A stretch of DNA of 32,341 nt from Gammaproteobacteria bacterium (GCA_011052215.1 DRJK01000009.1:1-32341), one strand, 5' to 3'; positions 23,671 through 32,341 are shown, counted from the stretch's first letter. The notes: generated by a model not told the origin, from the sequence alone. Translations and numbers: made by a program.

Positions 23671-24437
23671 TACACCCGACTGCCATAGTCGATCCGGGAG
23701 CATATATTGCTGAAGGCGTGGAGGTGGGGCCATACAGTATCATAGGGAATGATGTAGAAATAAAAAAAGGCACCGTTATTGGTCCGCATGTTGTAATCAA
23801 GGGGCCAACAAAGATCGGTGAAGACAATAAAATACTTCAGTTTTCGTCAATAGGTGAAGACCCGCAGGATAAAAAATATGCGGGGGAGTCTACGTTGCTG
23901 GAAATTGGTGAACGTAACCTGATACGCGAAAACTGTACCATAAACCGTGGTACAGTCCAGGGCGGGGGTATCACAAAAATTGGCTCAGATAACTGGATCA
24001 TGGCCTATGTTCATATCGCACATGATTGCATTATTGGTAACAGCACAGTCATCGCAAATGGCACAACCTTCGCGGGGCACGTCACAATTCAGGACTTTGT
24101 TATACTAGGCGGTTTTACACTGGTACACCAGTTTGTGGTTCTGGGTAAAAATTCATTTACTGCCATTAATACTATCGTCCTGAAAGATATTCCGCCATAC
24201 GTCATGGTATCCGGCAGACCTGCCGAACCACATGGTCTGAATACCGAGGGTCTGAAACGAAATGGTTTTGAACCTGAGGTTATCAAGGAAATACAGCAGG
24301 CATACAAAGTGCTGTATAAATCCAATACCTTGTTCAAGGATGCAAAAGCCATGATAAAAGAGATGGCTGAAAATTGTGAACCGCTGAAAGATTTCAGCGA
24401 GTTTCTTGAAAATAGCCAACGTGGTGTAGTCAGATAA
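23667..24437 (+). CDS. lpxA: UDP-N-acetylglucosamine acyltransferase (TTG start)
   Basis: (M)[26 protein letters not shown]; in-frame TTG at 23667 overlaps the fabZ TGA as TTGA. Confidence 0.95.
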   Translation: MIHPTAIVDPGAYIAEGVEVGPYSIIGNDVEIKKGTVIGPHVVIKGPTKIGEDNKILQFSSIGEDPQDKKYAGESTLLEIGERNLIRENCTINRGTVQGGGITKIGSDNWIMAYVHIAHDCIIGNSTVIANGTTFAGHVTIQDFVILGGFTLVHQFVVLGKNSFTAINTIVLKDIPPYVMVSGRPAEPHGLNTEGLKRNGFEPEVIKEIQQAYKVLYKSNTLFKDAKAMIKEMAENCEPLKDFSEFLENSQRGVVR

Positions 24438-24447
24438 GAAAATAAAT

Positions 24448-25587
24448 ATGACATGTATCGCACTAGTTGCCGGTGAAGCCTCGGGAGACCTGTTAGGCGC
24501 GTCACTGATCCAGTCACTTAAATCACGATATCCGGATGCAGAATTTATTGGCATAGCCGGCCCGGAAATGATTAAGGCAGGTTGTGAATCACTCTATCCG
24601 ATGGAGTCACTTTCTGTGATGGGCCTTACTGAAGTTGTAAGACATCTTCCGGAATTACTCAAAATCCGTAGGAACCTGTTGCAGAAACTACTTAAGATAA
24701 AACCGGATGTTTTTATAGGCATAGATGCACCTGATTTTAATTTGAAGCTGGAAAAGAAACTGAAACATAAGGGTATAAAAACAGTTCACTATGTAAGCCC
24801 GTCTGTGTGGGCCTGGCGACAGTGGCGGGTAAAGAAGATAGCATCTTCAATCGATCTGATGCTGACCTTGTTTCCTTTTGAAGTTCCTTTTTACGAAAAA
24901 AATAATGTGCATGCCCGCTTTGTCGGCCATCCTCTGGCTGACATGATCCCACTTGAGCCGGACATGATGTCTGCGCGAAAATCGCTGGCTATTGATCAGG
25001 ATAAAAAAGTTCTGGCCATTTTGCCCGGGAGTCGAATGCCTGAGCTTGAAAGACTTTCGAATGTTTTTATCGGTACTGCAACCTTATGTCATCAGCAGAA
25101 TCCCGCACTGGAGTTTATCGTTCCGTTTGCTAACCAGAAAACCATGGATTATTTTCAGGGTGAGCTGGATGAATCAGAACAAAAACTGCCGATAACACTG
25201 GTGCTGGGAAATTCCAGACAGGTTATGCAGGCAAGCGATGCTGTACTGCTGGCGTCTGGTACCGCGGCACTGGAGGCATTGCTACTGAAAAAACCGATGG
25301 TTGTGGCATATAGGCTTTCACCCATCACATACTGGCTACTAAAAACTTTCGGGCTACTGAAGGTATCAAACTATTCACTGCCAAACCTGCTGGCAGGTAA
25401 ACAAATAGTTGAGGAATATATACAGCATGCAGCCATGGCAGGTAATCTTTCCACCGCTATAATGCAGTTAATAACAATGCATGAAGGTACATCTGAACTG
25501 ATGGCAATCTATCACACAATACATAAGTCGATAAAAAAAGACGCAAGCCAGGAAGCAACCAAAGCCATTGCAGAATTAATTGGATAA
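24448..25587 (+). CDS. lpxB: Lipid-A-disaccharide synthase
   Basis: VAGEASGDLLGASLI...GIDAPDFNLKLEKKLK...YVSPSVWAWRQWRVKKI. Confidence 0.96.
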   Translation: MTCIALVAGEASGDLLGASLIQSLKSRYPDAEFIGIAGPEMIKAGCESLYPMESLSVMGLTEVVRHLPELLKIRRNLLQKLLKIKPDVFIGIDAPDFNLKLEKKLKHKGIKTVHYVSPSVWAWRQWRVKKIASSIDLMLTLFPFEVPFYEKNNVHARFVGHPLADMIPLEPDMMSARKSLAIDQDKKVLAILPGSRMPELERLSNVFIGTATLCHQQNPALEFIVPFANQKTMDYFQGELDESEQKLPITLVLGNSRQVMQASDAVLLASGTAALEALLLKKPMVVAYRLSPITYWLLKTFGLLKVSNYSLPNLLAGKQIVEEYIQHAAMAGNLSTAIMQLITMHEGTSELMAIYHTIHKSIKKDASQEATKAIAELIG

Positions 25588-25592
25588 CAAGC

Positions 25593-26186
25593 ATGTATGA
25601 TAAATCGAGAGAGTACCCGTTACTGACCGCCGGTGTTGACGAGGTGGGCAGAGGGCCGCTGGCAGGTCCGGTTGTTGCAGCAGCAGTCATTCTTGACCCT
25701 GAAAAACCCATAGAAGGATTGGCCGATTCAAAAAAGCTGTCCGAAAAAAAACGTGAATATCTGTACCCGCTCATCAGGGAGTGCGCAATCTGCTACTGTG
25801 TAGCAGAGGCCAGTGTCGAAGAGATAGATGAGATCAATATCCTCCAGGCCAGCCTGTTGGCAATGAGGAGGGCGATAGAAGGGCTTGAAATCACACCCGA
25901 ATTTGTTCTGGTTGATGGAAACAAACCACCCGATATACCCATTCCGCTGGAGACAATCATAAAAGGCGATAGCCTGATCGCATCAATCAGTGCTGCGTCG
26001 ATACTGGCCAAGGTAGAACGTGACCGCATGATGGTGGAATACCATAAACAATATCCCGAGTTTTCCTTTCATAAACACAAAGCATACGGTTCCAGACAAC
26101 ATATGGCAGAACTGGCCATGTATGGCCCACTGGCGGTTCACAGGAAAACATTTGCACCGGTAAGAAAATTATTGACAGGAAAATAG
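25593..26186 (+). CDS. rnhB: Ribonuclease HII
   Basis: TAGVDEVGRGPLAGPVVAAAVIL...DSKKLSEKKRE...SILAKVERDRMM. Confidence 0.96.
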   Translation: MYDKSREYPLLTAGVDEVGRGPLAGPVVAAAVILDPEKPIEGLADSKKLSEKKREYLYPLIRECAICYCVAEASVEEIDEINILQASLLAMRRAIEGLEITPEFVLVDGNKPPDIPIPLETIIKGDSLIASISAASILAKVERDRMMVEYHKQYPEFSFHKHKAYGSRQHMAELAMYGPLAVHRKTFAPVRKLLTGK

Positions 26187-26464
26187 TCAGATTGCTTGTA
26201 TGATTTCATCGCAATTCCGTTAACTTTATTAAGCGCATATCAATGTGAGGACATGGAGCCGGTATAGCCAAATAAAGACCGTCTGCCGCAGGGAAGCGGC
26301 AGCCGAGCCGCCATGGATGGCATGTTTTGCGTGTCTTGATTTGGCTATACCGGCTCCATGTCCGGATTATTCAATCTGGCCCAAAACATACTTGCCGCTT
26401 ACGTTTCAACTACATTTGTTACAGGTGAACAGAATTGCGATGAAATCATACAAGCAATCTGACT
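26185..26464. repeat. Perfect 33-bp inverted repeat enclosing hairpin element copy 3
   Basis: agtcagattgcttgtatgatttcatcgcaattc (26185-26217) is the exact reverse complement of 26432-26464. The right arm carries the last codons of the downstream minus-strand gene. Confidence 0.95.
26213..26427 (+). repeat. Dispersed long-hairpin element, copy 3
   Basis: Arms 26249-26279 and 26333-26363 complementary at 30/31 positions; loop 26280-26332 is 53 nt; flanks collinear with copies 1 and 2. Confidence 0.9.
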
Positions 26465-27168
26465 GCCCATAATAATCCGAACAGTATCGGTTGATGCAGA
26501 ATATAGATCAGTAAACTGTGCCGACCGGCAACTTCCAGTAACTGCTTTCCCGGCACGGGCAAATCAGCATTTAATATTCGTTGACCATTGCCAGATGATA
26601 GCAGTGTGTGACCGACCCATATCCCGATCAGCACCACGCCCAACCACGGAAACAGGGGTACATAGTCCTCTGTGGCAGGTTTGTATTGCATAAAACCAAT
26701 CCAGTGAAGCCAGCCTTGATTAAATAGTTCATTCGCAATGGTGTTACCAATAAAAACAGCAGTTATGCCAAATATCAAACTAGCCAATGGATGTCGGCTA
26801 AATGGCAGCGCGATGATACTGGCAACCAGAATGAAATGCAGTATCCCGAAAACAATGGTTCTGCCGGGAAAAATAAAATAGGTGGCAATGGAAATTAATA
26901 AAGATAATGCCAATAAAATAAGCAGGCGTTTGATGATTCTATTACGCGGAACCTTGCCATAAAAGGCCAGAGACTGACTGATACCGACGACTAATAAAAA
27001 TAGTGAAACAATAAAGGTGCGAAAATTCAGCCAGAAAGGATCATGGTAAAAATCGAAGCTGGCAAACCGGTAATAGGTCAGGTCGTAACAGAAATGAAAA
27101 ACAATCATTAATGCAACGGCAAAACCGCGCATTAAATCAACAACATTAGACCGATTACCCTGACTCAT
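26446..27168 (-). CDS. DUF1624 / heparan-alpha-glucosaminide N-acetyltransferase-like integral membrane protein
   Basis: VVDLMRGFAVALMIVFHFCYDLTYY...FPWLGVVLIGIWVGH...GRHSLLIYILHQPILFGLLW matches this acyltransferase-like membrane family. Confidence 0.8.
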   Translation of the reverse strand: MSQGNRSNVVDLMRGFAVALMIVFHFCYDLTYYRFASFDFYHDPFWLNFRTFIVSLFLLVVGISQSLAFYGKVPRNRIIKRLLILLALSLLISIATYFIFPGRTIVFGILHFILVASIIALPFSRHPLASLIFGITAVFIGNTIANELFNQGWLHWIGFMQYKPATEDYVPLFPWLGVVLIGIWVGHTLLSSGNGQRILNADLPVPGKQLLEVAGRHSLLIYILHQPILFGLLWAVRLLV

Positions 27169-27232
27169 TGCAGTTAATCATAACAGATTAAATACAATAT
27201 AATATACTTCACATTAACATCGTGTGCGTCTA

Positions 27233-27436
27233 TTAACCATCGATCAGTTCATGCCTTAAAATTTTCATGCTCATCGGTGCATCTATCGCCAGCTTTACGG
27301 GCGAGTCACCCTTGGCCTTTACCAAAACCCGGATAGGCCCGTTTGAAAAAAGTTCGGCTACCGTCATATCGGGGTGGATAGCCTCATTGGGGTAAATCAG
27401 GATAGATTCACCAGACTTCCTTTCCAGCACCAGCAT
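27233..27436 (-). CDS. csrA: Divergent CsrA-like translational regulator
   Basis: MLVLERKSGESILIY...IRVLVKAKGDSPVKLAIDAPMSMKILRHELIDG aligns to CsrA with an insertion between strands 1 and 2. Confidence 0.75.
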   Translation of the reverse strand: MLVLERKSGESILIYPNEAIHPDMTVAELFSNGPIRVLVKAKGDSPVKLAIDAPMSMKILRHELIDG

Positions 27437-27633
27437 GCAGACTCCTTTCGGGTGAAATTATAACAATAGTCGATGCATTGGATTCTAATCGAAATTAATT
27501 TAAATACAATAGTAGGTATTACTAAATTGTGTTTAGAAATGACAGCGTGGTGCCAGGTGAGAGACCATTACCGGTGTGACGGATAGTGATACCAAAGCAG
27601 TATTTTATAGCCAGAACCACGGCCAATGTCCAG

Positions 27634-27695
27634 TTACCCGTTCCATGTCCTCACATTCATATACGATTCATAATGCTAACGGGGCAGCAGTAAGT
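27634..27695 (-). repeat. Half copy (copy 4) of the long-hairpin element
   Basis: Reverse complement ctgctgccccgttagcattatgaatcgtatatgaatgtgaggacatggaac matches the left flank plus arm start of copies 1 and 3; no second arm found nearby. Confidence 0.75.
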
Positions 27696-27718
27696 CAAAA
27701 CAATTATTTTGGCAGACT

Positions 27719-28489
27719 CTACGGAATGTTGTTTAGTAATATCAGGGCATCACATGGGCTGCCACATCTTTTTTCTATCTTTGGTTCCAGTAATGCCATC
27801 AAAACGGGCCAGTATTTTTCCGGTATTGTTAGTAGTTCCGGTTGTTGGGGATTGGCCGCCATGGCCAGCGCTTCTCTGCCCTGGCCTGTATTGATCCGTT
27901 GTCCACACAGCATTTCATAAAATAAAGAGCCAACCTGGTATAAATCACTCTGAAATGACCAGCGCTTGCCTTGAGCCTGTTCAGGTGAGCAGTAGGTATA
28001 TTTTGAAATCCAGGTAGAGGTTGTCATGTTGGTTCGAAGAGGAAAATCGGAACATCCAAAATCAATCAGAAACACCTTTCCGTTACTGTCCAGAAGGATA
28101 TTGTCGGGCGTAATATCTGAATGAACAAGCCCTGCGTCCTTGAATGATATCAGGAGTATAAGTAATCGCCTTATAATGCCGATAGAACAGAGCTGACTGA
28201 TATGATTGCTTTGTATGAGTTTGTTCAGGTGAGTACCTTCTATATATTCGTAAGCAAAATAGGGTTGTTTTGTTGCCAGGTCAACAAATACAGGGTGAGG
28301 AACATTATGTAAACGCAGTTTTTCCACGATTGATTTTTCCTGCATGAATCTTTTCAGTGCAGCCTGATTATTGATGTACTCCTCTCTAAGTATCTTTACA
28401 ATAGTTAACTTGTCAAACCTGACCTTGTACAGGTTTGCAGTGCTGCCCGAATAAAAACATTTTCCATTTTCCAGAGTGGTCATGTTCAT
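27719..28489 (-). CDS. Serine/threonine protein kinase-like protein
   Basis: VHSDITPDNILLDSNGKVFLIDFG catalytic and metal-binding loops, CSPEQAQG (APE-like), SDLYQVGSLFYEMLCG. ATG at 28489 overlaps the upstream stop (ATGA). Confidence 0.88.
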   Translation of the reverse strand: MNMTTLENGKCFYSGSTANLYKVRFDKLTIVKILREEYINNQAALKRFMQEKSIVEKLRLHNVPHPVFVDLATKQPYFAYEYIEGTHLNKLIQSNHISQLCSIGIIRRLLILLISFKDAGLVHSDITPDNILLDSNGKVFLIDFGCSDFPLRTNMTTSTWISKYTYCSPEQAQGKRWSFQSDLYQVGSLFYEMLCGQRINTGQGREALAMAANPQQPELLTIPEKYWPVLMALLEPKIEKRCGSPCDALILLNNIP

Positions 28490-30477
28490 GGATCCCAGTG
28501 CCTGTGCTTTGTTATTAATACAACCGTGCGACCAGTCCACTTTTTAATAAAAGAGGCTGTCTTTAAAGAAAGTTCAGTGCCACTATAGGGTGAAAATATA
28601 GTGGTGCGTGAGTCTGTGAAATCACGTATAACGACAGTTTCACCATTATCCAGTAGTGCGAGGCAGGGTGTTGCTATAATAAAATTGCCATCATCCGTTG
28701 AGTAGTCAATGGTTTTTATTGAATAGTTGTATTGGTTTGCAATATTGGCAATGGTGGCGAGATCCACATCTGCATCAGTTATTCTGGAAAAATAGGGTAA
28801 TATATTTCTGATGTTAATGTTATTTCCATAATCGCGTAACAGAAAAGTAATTGCAGATATCAGGCTTCCGGTTTCTGATGAGGCCTTGAGCGAAGTATAT
28901 TTATAATGGGTATTAATCAAACCATTTTGAAAATTTATAAAACCGGAGGGCAGGGATTTATCAGTGGCCGTTGTATACATATTCTTCATAAACAGATATT
29001 GAAATAATAACAAAACTACTATTGATATAAAGCTGTAACCGATAGTTTTGAACTGGATAGTCCGCTGCAGATGAGATATTTTATTTACAGTGATCACGAT
29101 TAATATTATCAGCAAGGAGATAACAGATAACATCTTGTACGTTGCCGCGATAGTTTCAAAGTAACGGACATAGAATGTTCTGTAATAATTTGCATGAATA
29201 GTCCTGGTGATAATTCCTTCACTAAACAGAGGGAGTTTTTCAATAATCCGGCCACGTTTATCAATAATGGCCGAGGTTCCTCCATTAGCGGCCCGTAAAA
29301 CAGTTTTTCCCGTTTCTATTGCACGCAGGCGCGCTAGTTGCAAATGTAATAATGGTAGAATAGATGGCCCTGCATAGGCATCATTAGTCATGATAACAAT
29401 AAACCCGGCCCCTGTAGCGGCCAGAGTGACGGCAGGAGCCGGAAAGGCAGACTCAAAGCAGACCAGTGTACCCGGTCTTCCTGGCAGAAAATAATGTGGT
29501 TTCCAGATGATATCCCTGGAGATATCATTCTCAATAAAAGGGATCAGCAATTTTTTACTCCGCCTGCTGAGTATATCGCCATTAGATGACACAGCAAAAA
29601 CGGAACTGTATGAATGTCCGGATGGGTCTATATCCGGGCTGGCGACAAGCATATCAATCTTATACTGATCGGCAAGATTACTGATATTATCATTGTTTCT
29701 GAATTCATATTTTGAAAAATTGACTTCAGGCCAGATGATTATATCGCTCTTGATTTTTTGTCGGGAAACGGCCTTGATGAATTTCAATCTTGTTTTATAA
29801 AGCATTTCAATATTACCATCAGAGGGCATGCCCAGGGTAGTAAGTGGATGTATATTACTTTGAACTATACTAACAGTCACAGGATCACCGGCATTCTCGT
29901 TCGTGGTCGGCACAATAATAAATGTCATTAAAAATATTATAAGTACAGGTGCCACGGTTACCGGTACAAATACATACAGACTGCATTCTTTTACCTTTAT
30001 ATAAGTAATTAAATAAATAACCTGAAATACAATCAGGAGCACAGCAAGCAAATATTGCCCGCCAAACTCAGCGGGCATAAGCAGTATATTCATTGGCATA
30101 AGAACGAGTGAAAGCGTGCTGGGTATATGTATGGAATGTAAAGTGATTTCGATAGCCAGCCATATGCAAGGTGCAACAAACACGGCAAGAATTTTATTGA
30201 TTTTTATAAGGAAGATAACAGATGAAACCAGTAGTGTAATTGAAATTGTTGTGAGTAATATAACCAGCAAGTACACAGTTATGTCATATGTCCAGGTGCC
30301 AAAAAAAATATAGCCTGAGATTATAATGCCCAGTAGCATCCCGCTTACCCAAGTAGCAGAGTTTTTATTATTTATATGATGTATAAAGACAGGCAGTAAA
30401 AAAAAACACCCGACGACGGGCATGCTTATTGGAGGTAAGGCGAATATGAACAGTAAGGCGGAAAGTATGACATGCAT
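28486..30477 (-). CDS. Apolipoprotein N-acyltransferase-like protein fused to a C-terminal degenerate C39 peptidase-like domain
   Basis: 663 aa; N-terminal TM bundle, then nitrilase-type motifs IIWPEVNF, KKLLIPFIE, VCFESAFP, MTNDAYAG...RLRAIETGK. Further TM segment, then about 155 aa (28489-28953) with C39-like layout. Confidence 0.8.
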   Translation of the reverse strand: MHVILSALLFIFALPPISMPVVGCFFLLPVFIHHINNKNSATWVSGMLLGIIISGYIFFGTWTYDITVYLLVILLTTISITLLVSSVIFLIKINKILAVFVAPCIWLAIEITLHSIHIPSTLSLVLMPMNILLMPAEFGGQYLLAVLLIVFQVIYLITYIKVKECSLYVFVPVTVAPVLIIFLMTFIIVPTTNENAGDPVTVSIVQSNIHPLTTLGMPSDGNIEMLYKTRLKFIKAVSRQKIKSDIIIWPEVNFSKYEFRNNDNISNLADQYKIDMLVASPDIDPSGHSYSSVFAVSSNGDILSRRSKKLLIPFIENDISRDIIWKPHYFLPGRPGTLVCFESAFPAPAVTLAATGAGFIVIMTNDAYAGPSILPLLHLQLARLRAIETGKTVLRAANGGTSAIIDKRGRIIEKLPLFSEGIITRTIHANYYRTFYVRYFETIAATYKMLSVISLLIILIVITVNKISHLQRTIQFKTIGYSFISIVVLLLFQYLFMKNMYTTATDKSLPSGFINFQNGLINTHYKYTSLKASSETGSLISAITFLLRDYGNNINIRNILPYFSRITDADVDLATIANIANQYNYSIKTIDYSTDDGNFIIATPCLALLDNGETVVIRDFTDSRTTIFSPYSGTELSLKTASFIKKWTGRTVVLITKHRHWDP

Positions 30478-30678
30478 TCAATTAACTTCCTTGTTAATAT
30501 TAAATCGTGAACCAGCGCACACATTCTAGCAAATTATGAACAACATTCTAACTAAATGTGAAAAATTCAGGAATAATTGTTTACGCAGGATAAATATTTT
30601 GTTATATATGACATGACGTGAGAACGGAACATAATCAGGATGCTCACATCTACAACACACGGAATATAGGAGAGTGAA

Positions 30679-30957
30679 ATGGCACATCTAAGAAGTAAAA
30701 AATCTGTAGGAAAAATCCGACAACGTGGTCAGGGAATGTCTGAATACTTAATCATCGTAGCACTGATAGCCGTCGCGGCCATTGGTGTAGTAGGTTTTAT
30801 GGGCGATACCGTAAGTAATCAGATGGCCAGTATGGCGATGGAAATTTCCGGCCAGAATGGCGGTACAGCAACAACAACAGCCCAGACTCAAGCCACAGCT
30901 GCAGAAACAAATGCAAATGTAGCCAAGAAAATGGGTAACTTCGCGACCGCAAACTAA
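30679..30957 (+). CDS. Flp/TadE-type (type IVb) pilin-like protein
   Basis: RQRGQG/MSEYLIIVALIAVAAIGVVGFMG: prepilin-peptidase-like G followed by a hydrophobic helix with Glu near the start; Ala/Thr/Gln-rich tail; AGGAGAG Shine-Dalgarno. Confidence 0.85.
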   Translation: MAHLRSKKSVGKIRQRGQGMSEYLIIVALIAVAAIGVVGFMGDTVSNQMASMAMEISGQNGGTATTTAQTQATAAETNANVAKKMGNFATAN

Positions 30958-30974
30958 ATCGTCTGTTTGATTGG

Positions 30975-31015
30975 TGTATAACCACTGATCTACCTTCTGG
31001 ATCAGTGGTTACACA
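30975..31015 (+). other. Strong stem-loop between pilin and TadG-like gene
   Basis: TGTATAACCACTGATC (30975-30990) and GATCAGTGGTTACACA (31000-31015): 15/16 pairs, 9-nt loop; no downstream T-run. Confidence 0.85.
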
Positions 31016-31053
31016 AACTCTTGCTATTACGTAAGCTAGGGATGGGTTGCGCG

Positions 31054-32259
31054 ATGAAAAAAGTTAGCTTCTTTAATCTGGAATACCAAAAGGGACAGGC
31101 ATTGATCCTGGGGGTTTTTCTGGTATTGGCCACCGCAATGGCTGCCGTTCTGATGTACAACAATGGTCAAACAACATCCGAGAAGACACGACTGGTCAAT
31201 GCGGCCGATGCTGCGGCCTATAGTGGTGCTGTATTTTTCGCCAGAAACCTTAATTTTCTTGCCTATACCAACAGGGCGATGATAGCCAATCATGTGGCGA
31301 TAGGCCATTTTGTCAGCTATGTATCCTGGCTCAGGTATGTCAAGAAATCGATAGCGAAACTCAATAACTATACGCGCTTCGTACCCTATATAGGTCCTGC
31401 GGTCGCCTATGCAAACAAGGTCATGGGTTGGGTGAAAAAGGGGACCGAGAAGGCGGCTCCTTTTATTGTGGAGGGGGCAGATGGGTTGAATTTTGTTCTT
31501 CATAAAGCCCAGAACAAAGGTCAATTTACCATGAATGGGGTCATGTCCGTATCGAGCTTCCTGAAGGTCAAAATCATGGACAAGGTTGCAAAAACCTATG
31601 ATCCAACGATTCGTATTAATTACAAAAAGGACGTCAATACAACCGGGGGTAAAATAGCCGCGGTACAGGTCATGACGGATATCGCAAAGGTCTTACGATA
31701 TGTTAAACGGTATACCGCTAATAATGACAAAGGCCGTTTAAAGTCAATGGTTGAAGACAGCTATGACATCTCGGCGCCGTGGATCAGGGGTAATCGCGGT
31801 TGGGGCGTCAACCTGGTGGTAGTCAAGCTCAACAAATACGGCAGTACACAACATACGATGACGGGTAAAAAAACCGACTGGAAGGCCAACGACAAACTTG
31901 TTTATCGTTGGTGGACACTCAAAGGGTGGAAAAGCAGTACCGTCGCAACTGGCAAGGCGTCAGCACGTGAATTTTCCAGGAATTATAAGGGTGTACCGGG
32001 TTATTACGATCTAAGGAAGCCAGGTAAGGATGCAGATCAGATACTGAACATATCGGCACTGGCCACCATGCCGGTTTCGACCACAAGATTCATGCAACTA
32101 ATGGGCATGAAGCCCGGAGCACAACGGCTGGCGGCGTTATCTCGTGCCGAGATATTCCATGAAAGACCGGAAAAAGGCTTTGCCAGGCTGGGTAAAGGTG
32201 AATATGCAAACCTGTATAACCCGTTCTGGCAAGTCAGGCTGACAAAAAACCAGATATGA
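31054..32259 (+). CDS. TadG/Tad-domain-like pilus assembly protein
   Basis: KGQALILGVFLVLATAMAAVLMYNNGQTTSEKTRLVNAADAAAYSGA is a Tad-like N-terminal helix; the rest is family-specific. Start chosen at MKKVSFF. Confidence 0.7.
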   Translation: MKKVSFFNLEYQKGQALILGVFLVLATAMAAVLMYNNGQTTSEKTRLVNAADAAAYSGAVFFARNLNFLAYTNRAMIANHVAIGHFVSYVSWLRYVKKSIAKLNNYTRFVPYIGPAVAYANKVMGWVKKGTEKAAPFIVEGADGLNFVLHKAQNKGQFTMNGVMSVSSFLKVKIMDKVAKTYDPTIRINYKKDVNTTGGKIAAVQVMTDIAKVLRYVKRYTANNDKGRLKSMVEDSYDISAPWIRGNRGWGVNLVVVKLNKYGSTQHTMTGKKTDWKANDKLVYRWWTLKGWKSSTVATGKASAREFSRNYKGVPGYYDLRKPGKDADQILNISALATMPVSTTRFMQLMGMKPGAQRLAALSRAEIFHERPEKGFARLGKGEYANLYNPFWQVRLTKNQI

Positions 32260-32341
32260 TGAATATAGCTTACAAACAGATTGTGTATTACTCAATGCTA
32301 TTTACTTTGAGCATACCAGCCATAACCCAGGGTAAGACCTG
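32256..32341 (+). CDS. 5' end of a further ORF, truncated by the window edge, signal-peptide-like
   Basis: ATGA overlap with the preceding stop; MMNIAYKQIVYYSMLFTLSIPAITQGKT..., hydrophobic N-terminus. Confidence 0.55.
   Translation, partial: MMNIAYKQIVYYSMLFTLSIPAITQGKT

Noticed and set aside
27576-27920. 114-aa plus-strand ORF antisense to the kinase 3' end
   Set aside because: Overlaps the well-supported kinase ORF and half-element copy 4; no recognisable family.
30398-30406. 9-nt A run in the Lnt-like gene as a phase-variation tract
   Set aside because: Similar 8-9-nt A/T runs occur elsewhere, such as in cdsA (around 16092-16131); without population data this is not evidence of slippage.

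Overview
The window reads as a gammaproteobacterial chromosome segment. A conserved core runs yoaA-tsaB, then dapE/dapD/dapC on the minus strand, a DMT transporter, glnD-map on the minus strand, and rpsB-tsf-pyrH-frr-uppS-cdsA-dxr-rseP-bamA-skp-lpxD-fabZ-lpxA-lpxB-rnhB. An accessory end follows: a DUF1624-like membrane protein, a divergent CsrA, a Ser/Thr kinase translationally coupled to an Lnt-like protein with an extra C-terminal domain, a Flp/TadE-type pilin, a TadG-like protein and the start of one more ORF. The most interesting non-coding signal is a dispersed family of roughly 200-bp long-hairpin elements, with three full copies and one half copy. Each copy sits directly downstream of a stop codon in the same orientation as the upstream gene. 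The stems covary between copies. The central 53-nt loop of copy 1 is inverted relative to copy 3 while the outer flanks stay collinear. Copy 3 is also enclosed by a perfect 33-bp inverted repeat that overlaps the 3' ends of both neighbouring genes. The second notable locus is the Lnt + degenerate C39-like fusion, kinase, CsrA-like and Flp pilin/TadG neighbourhood. All calls come from reading the sequence and the supplied ORFs; no database search was run.
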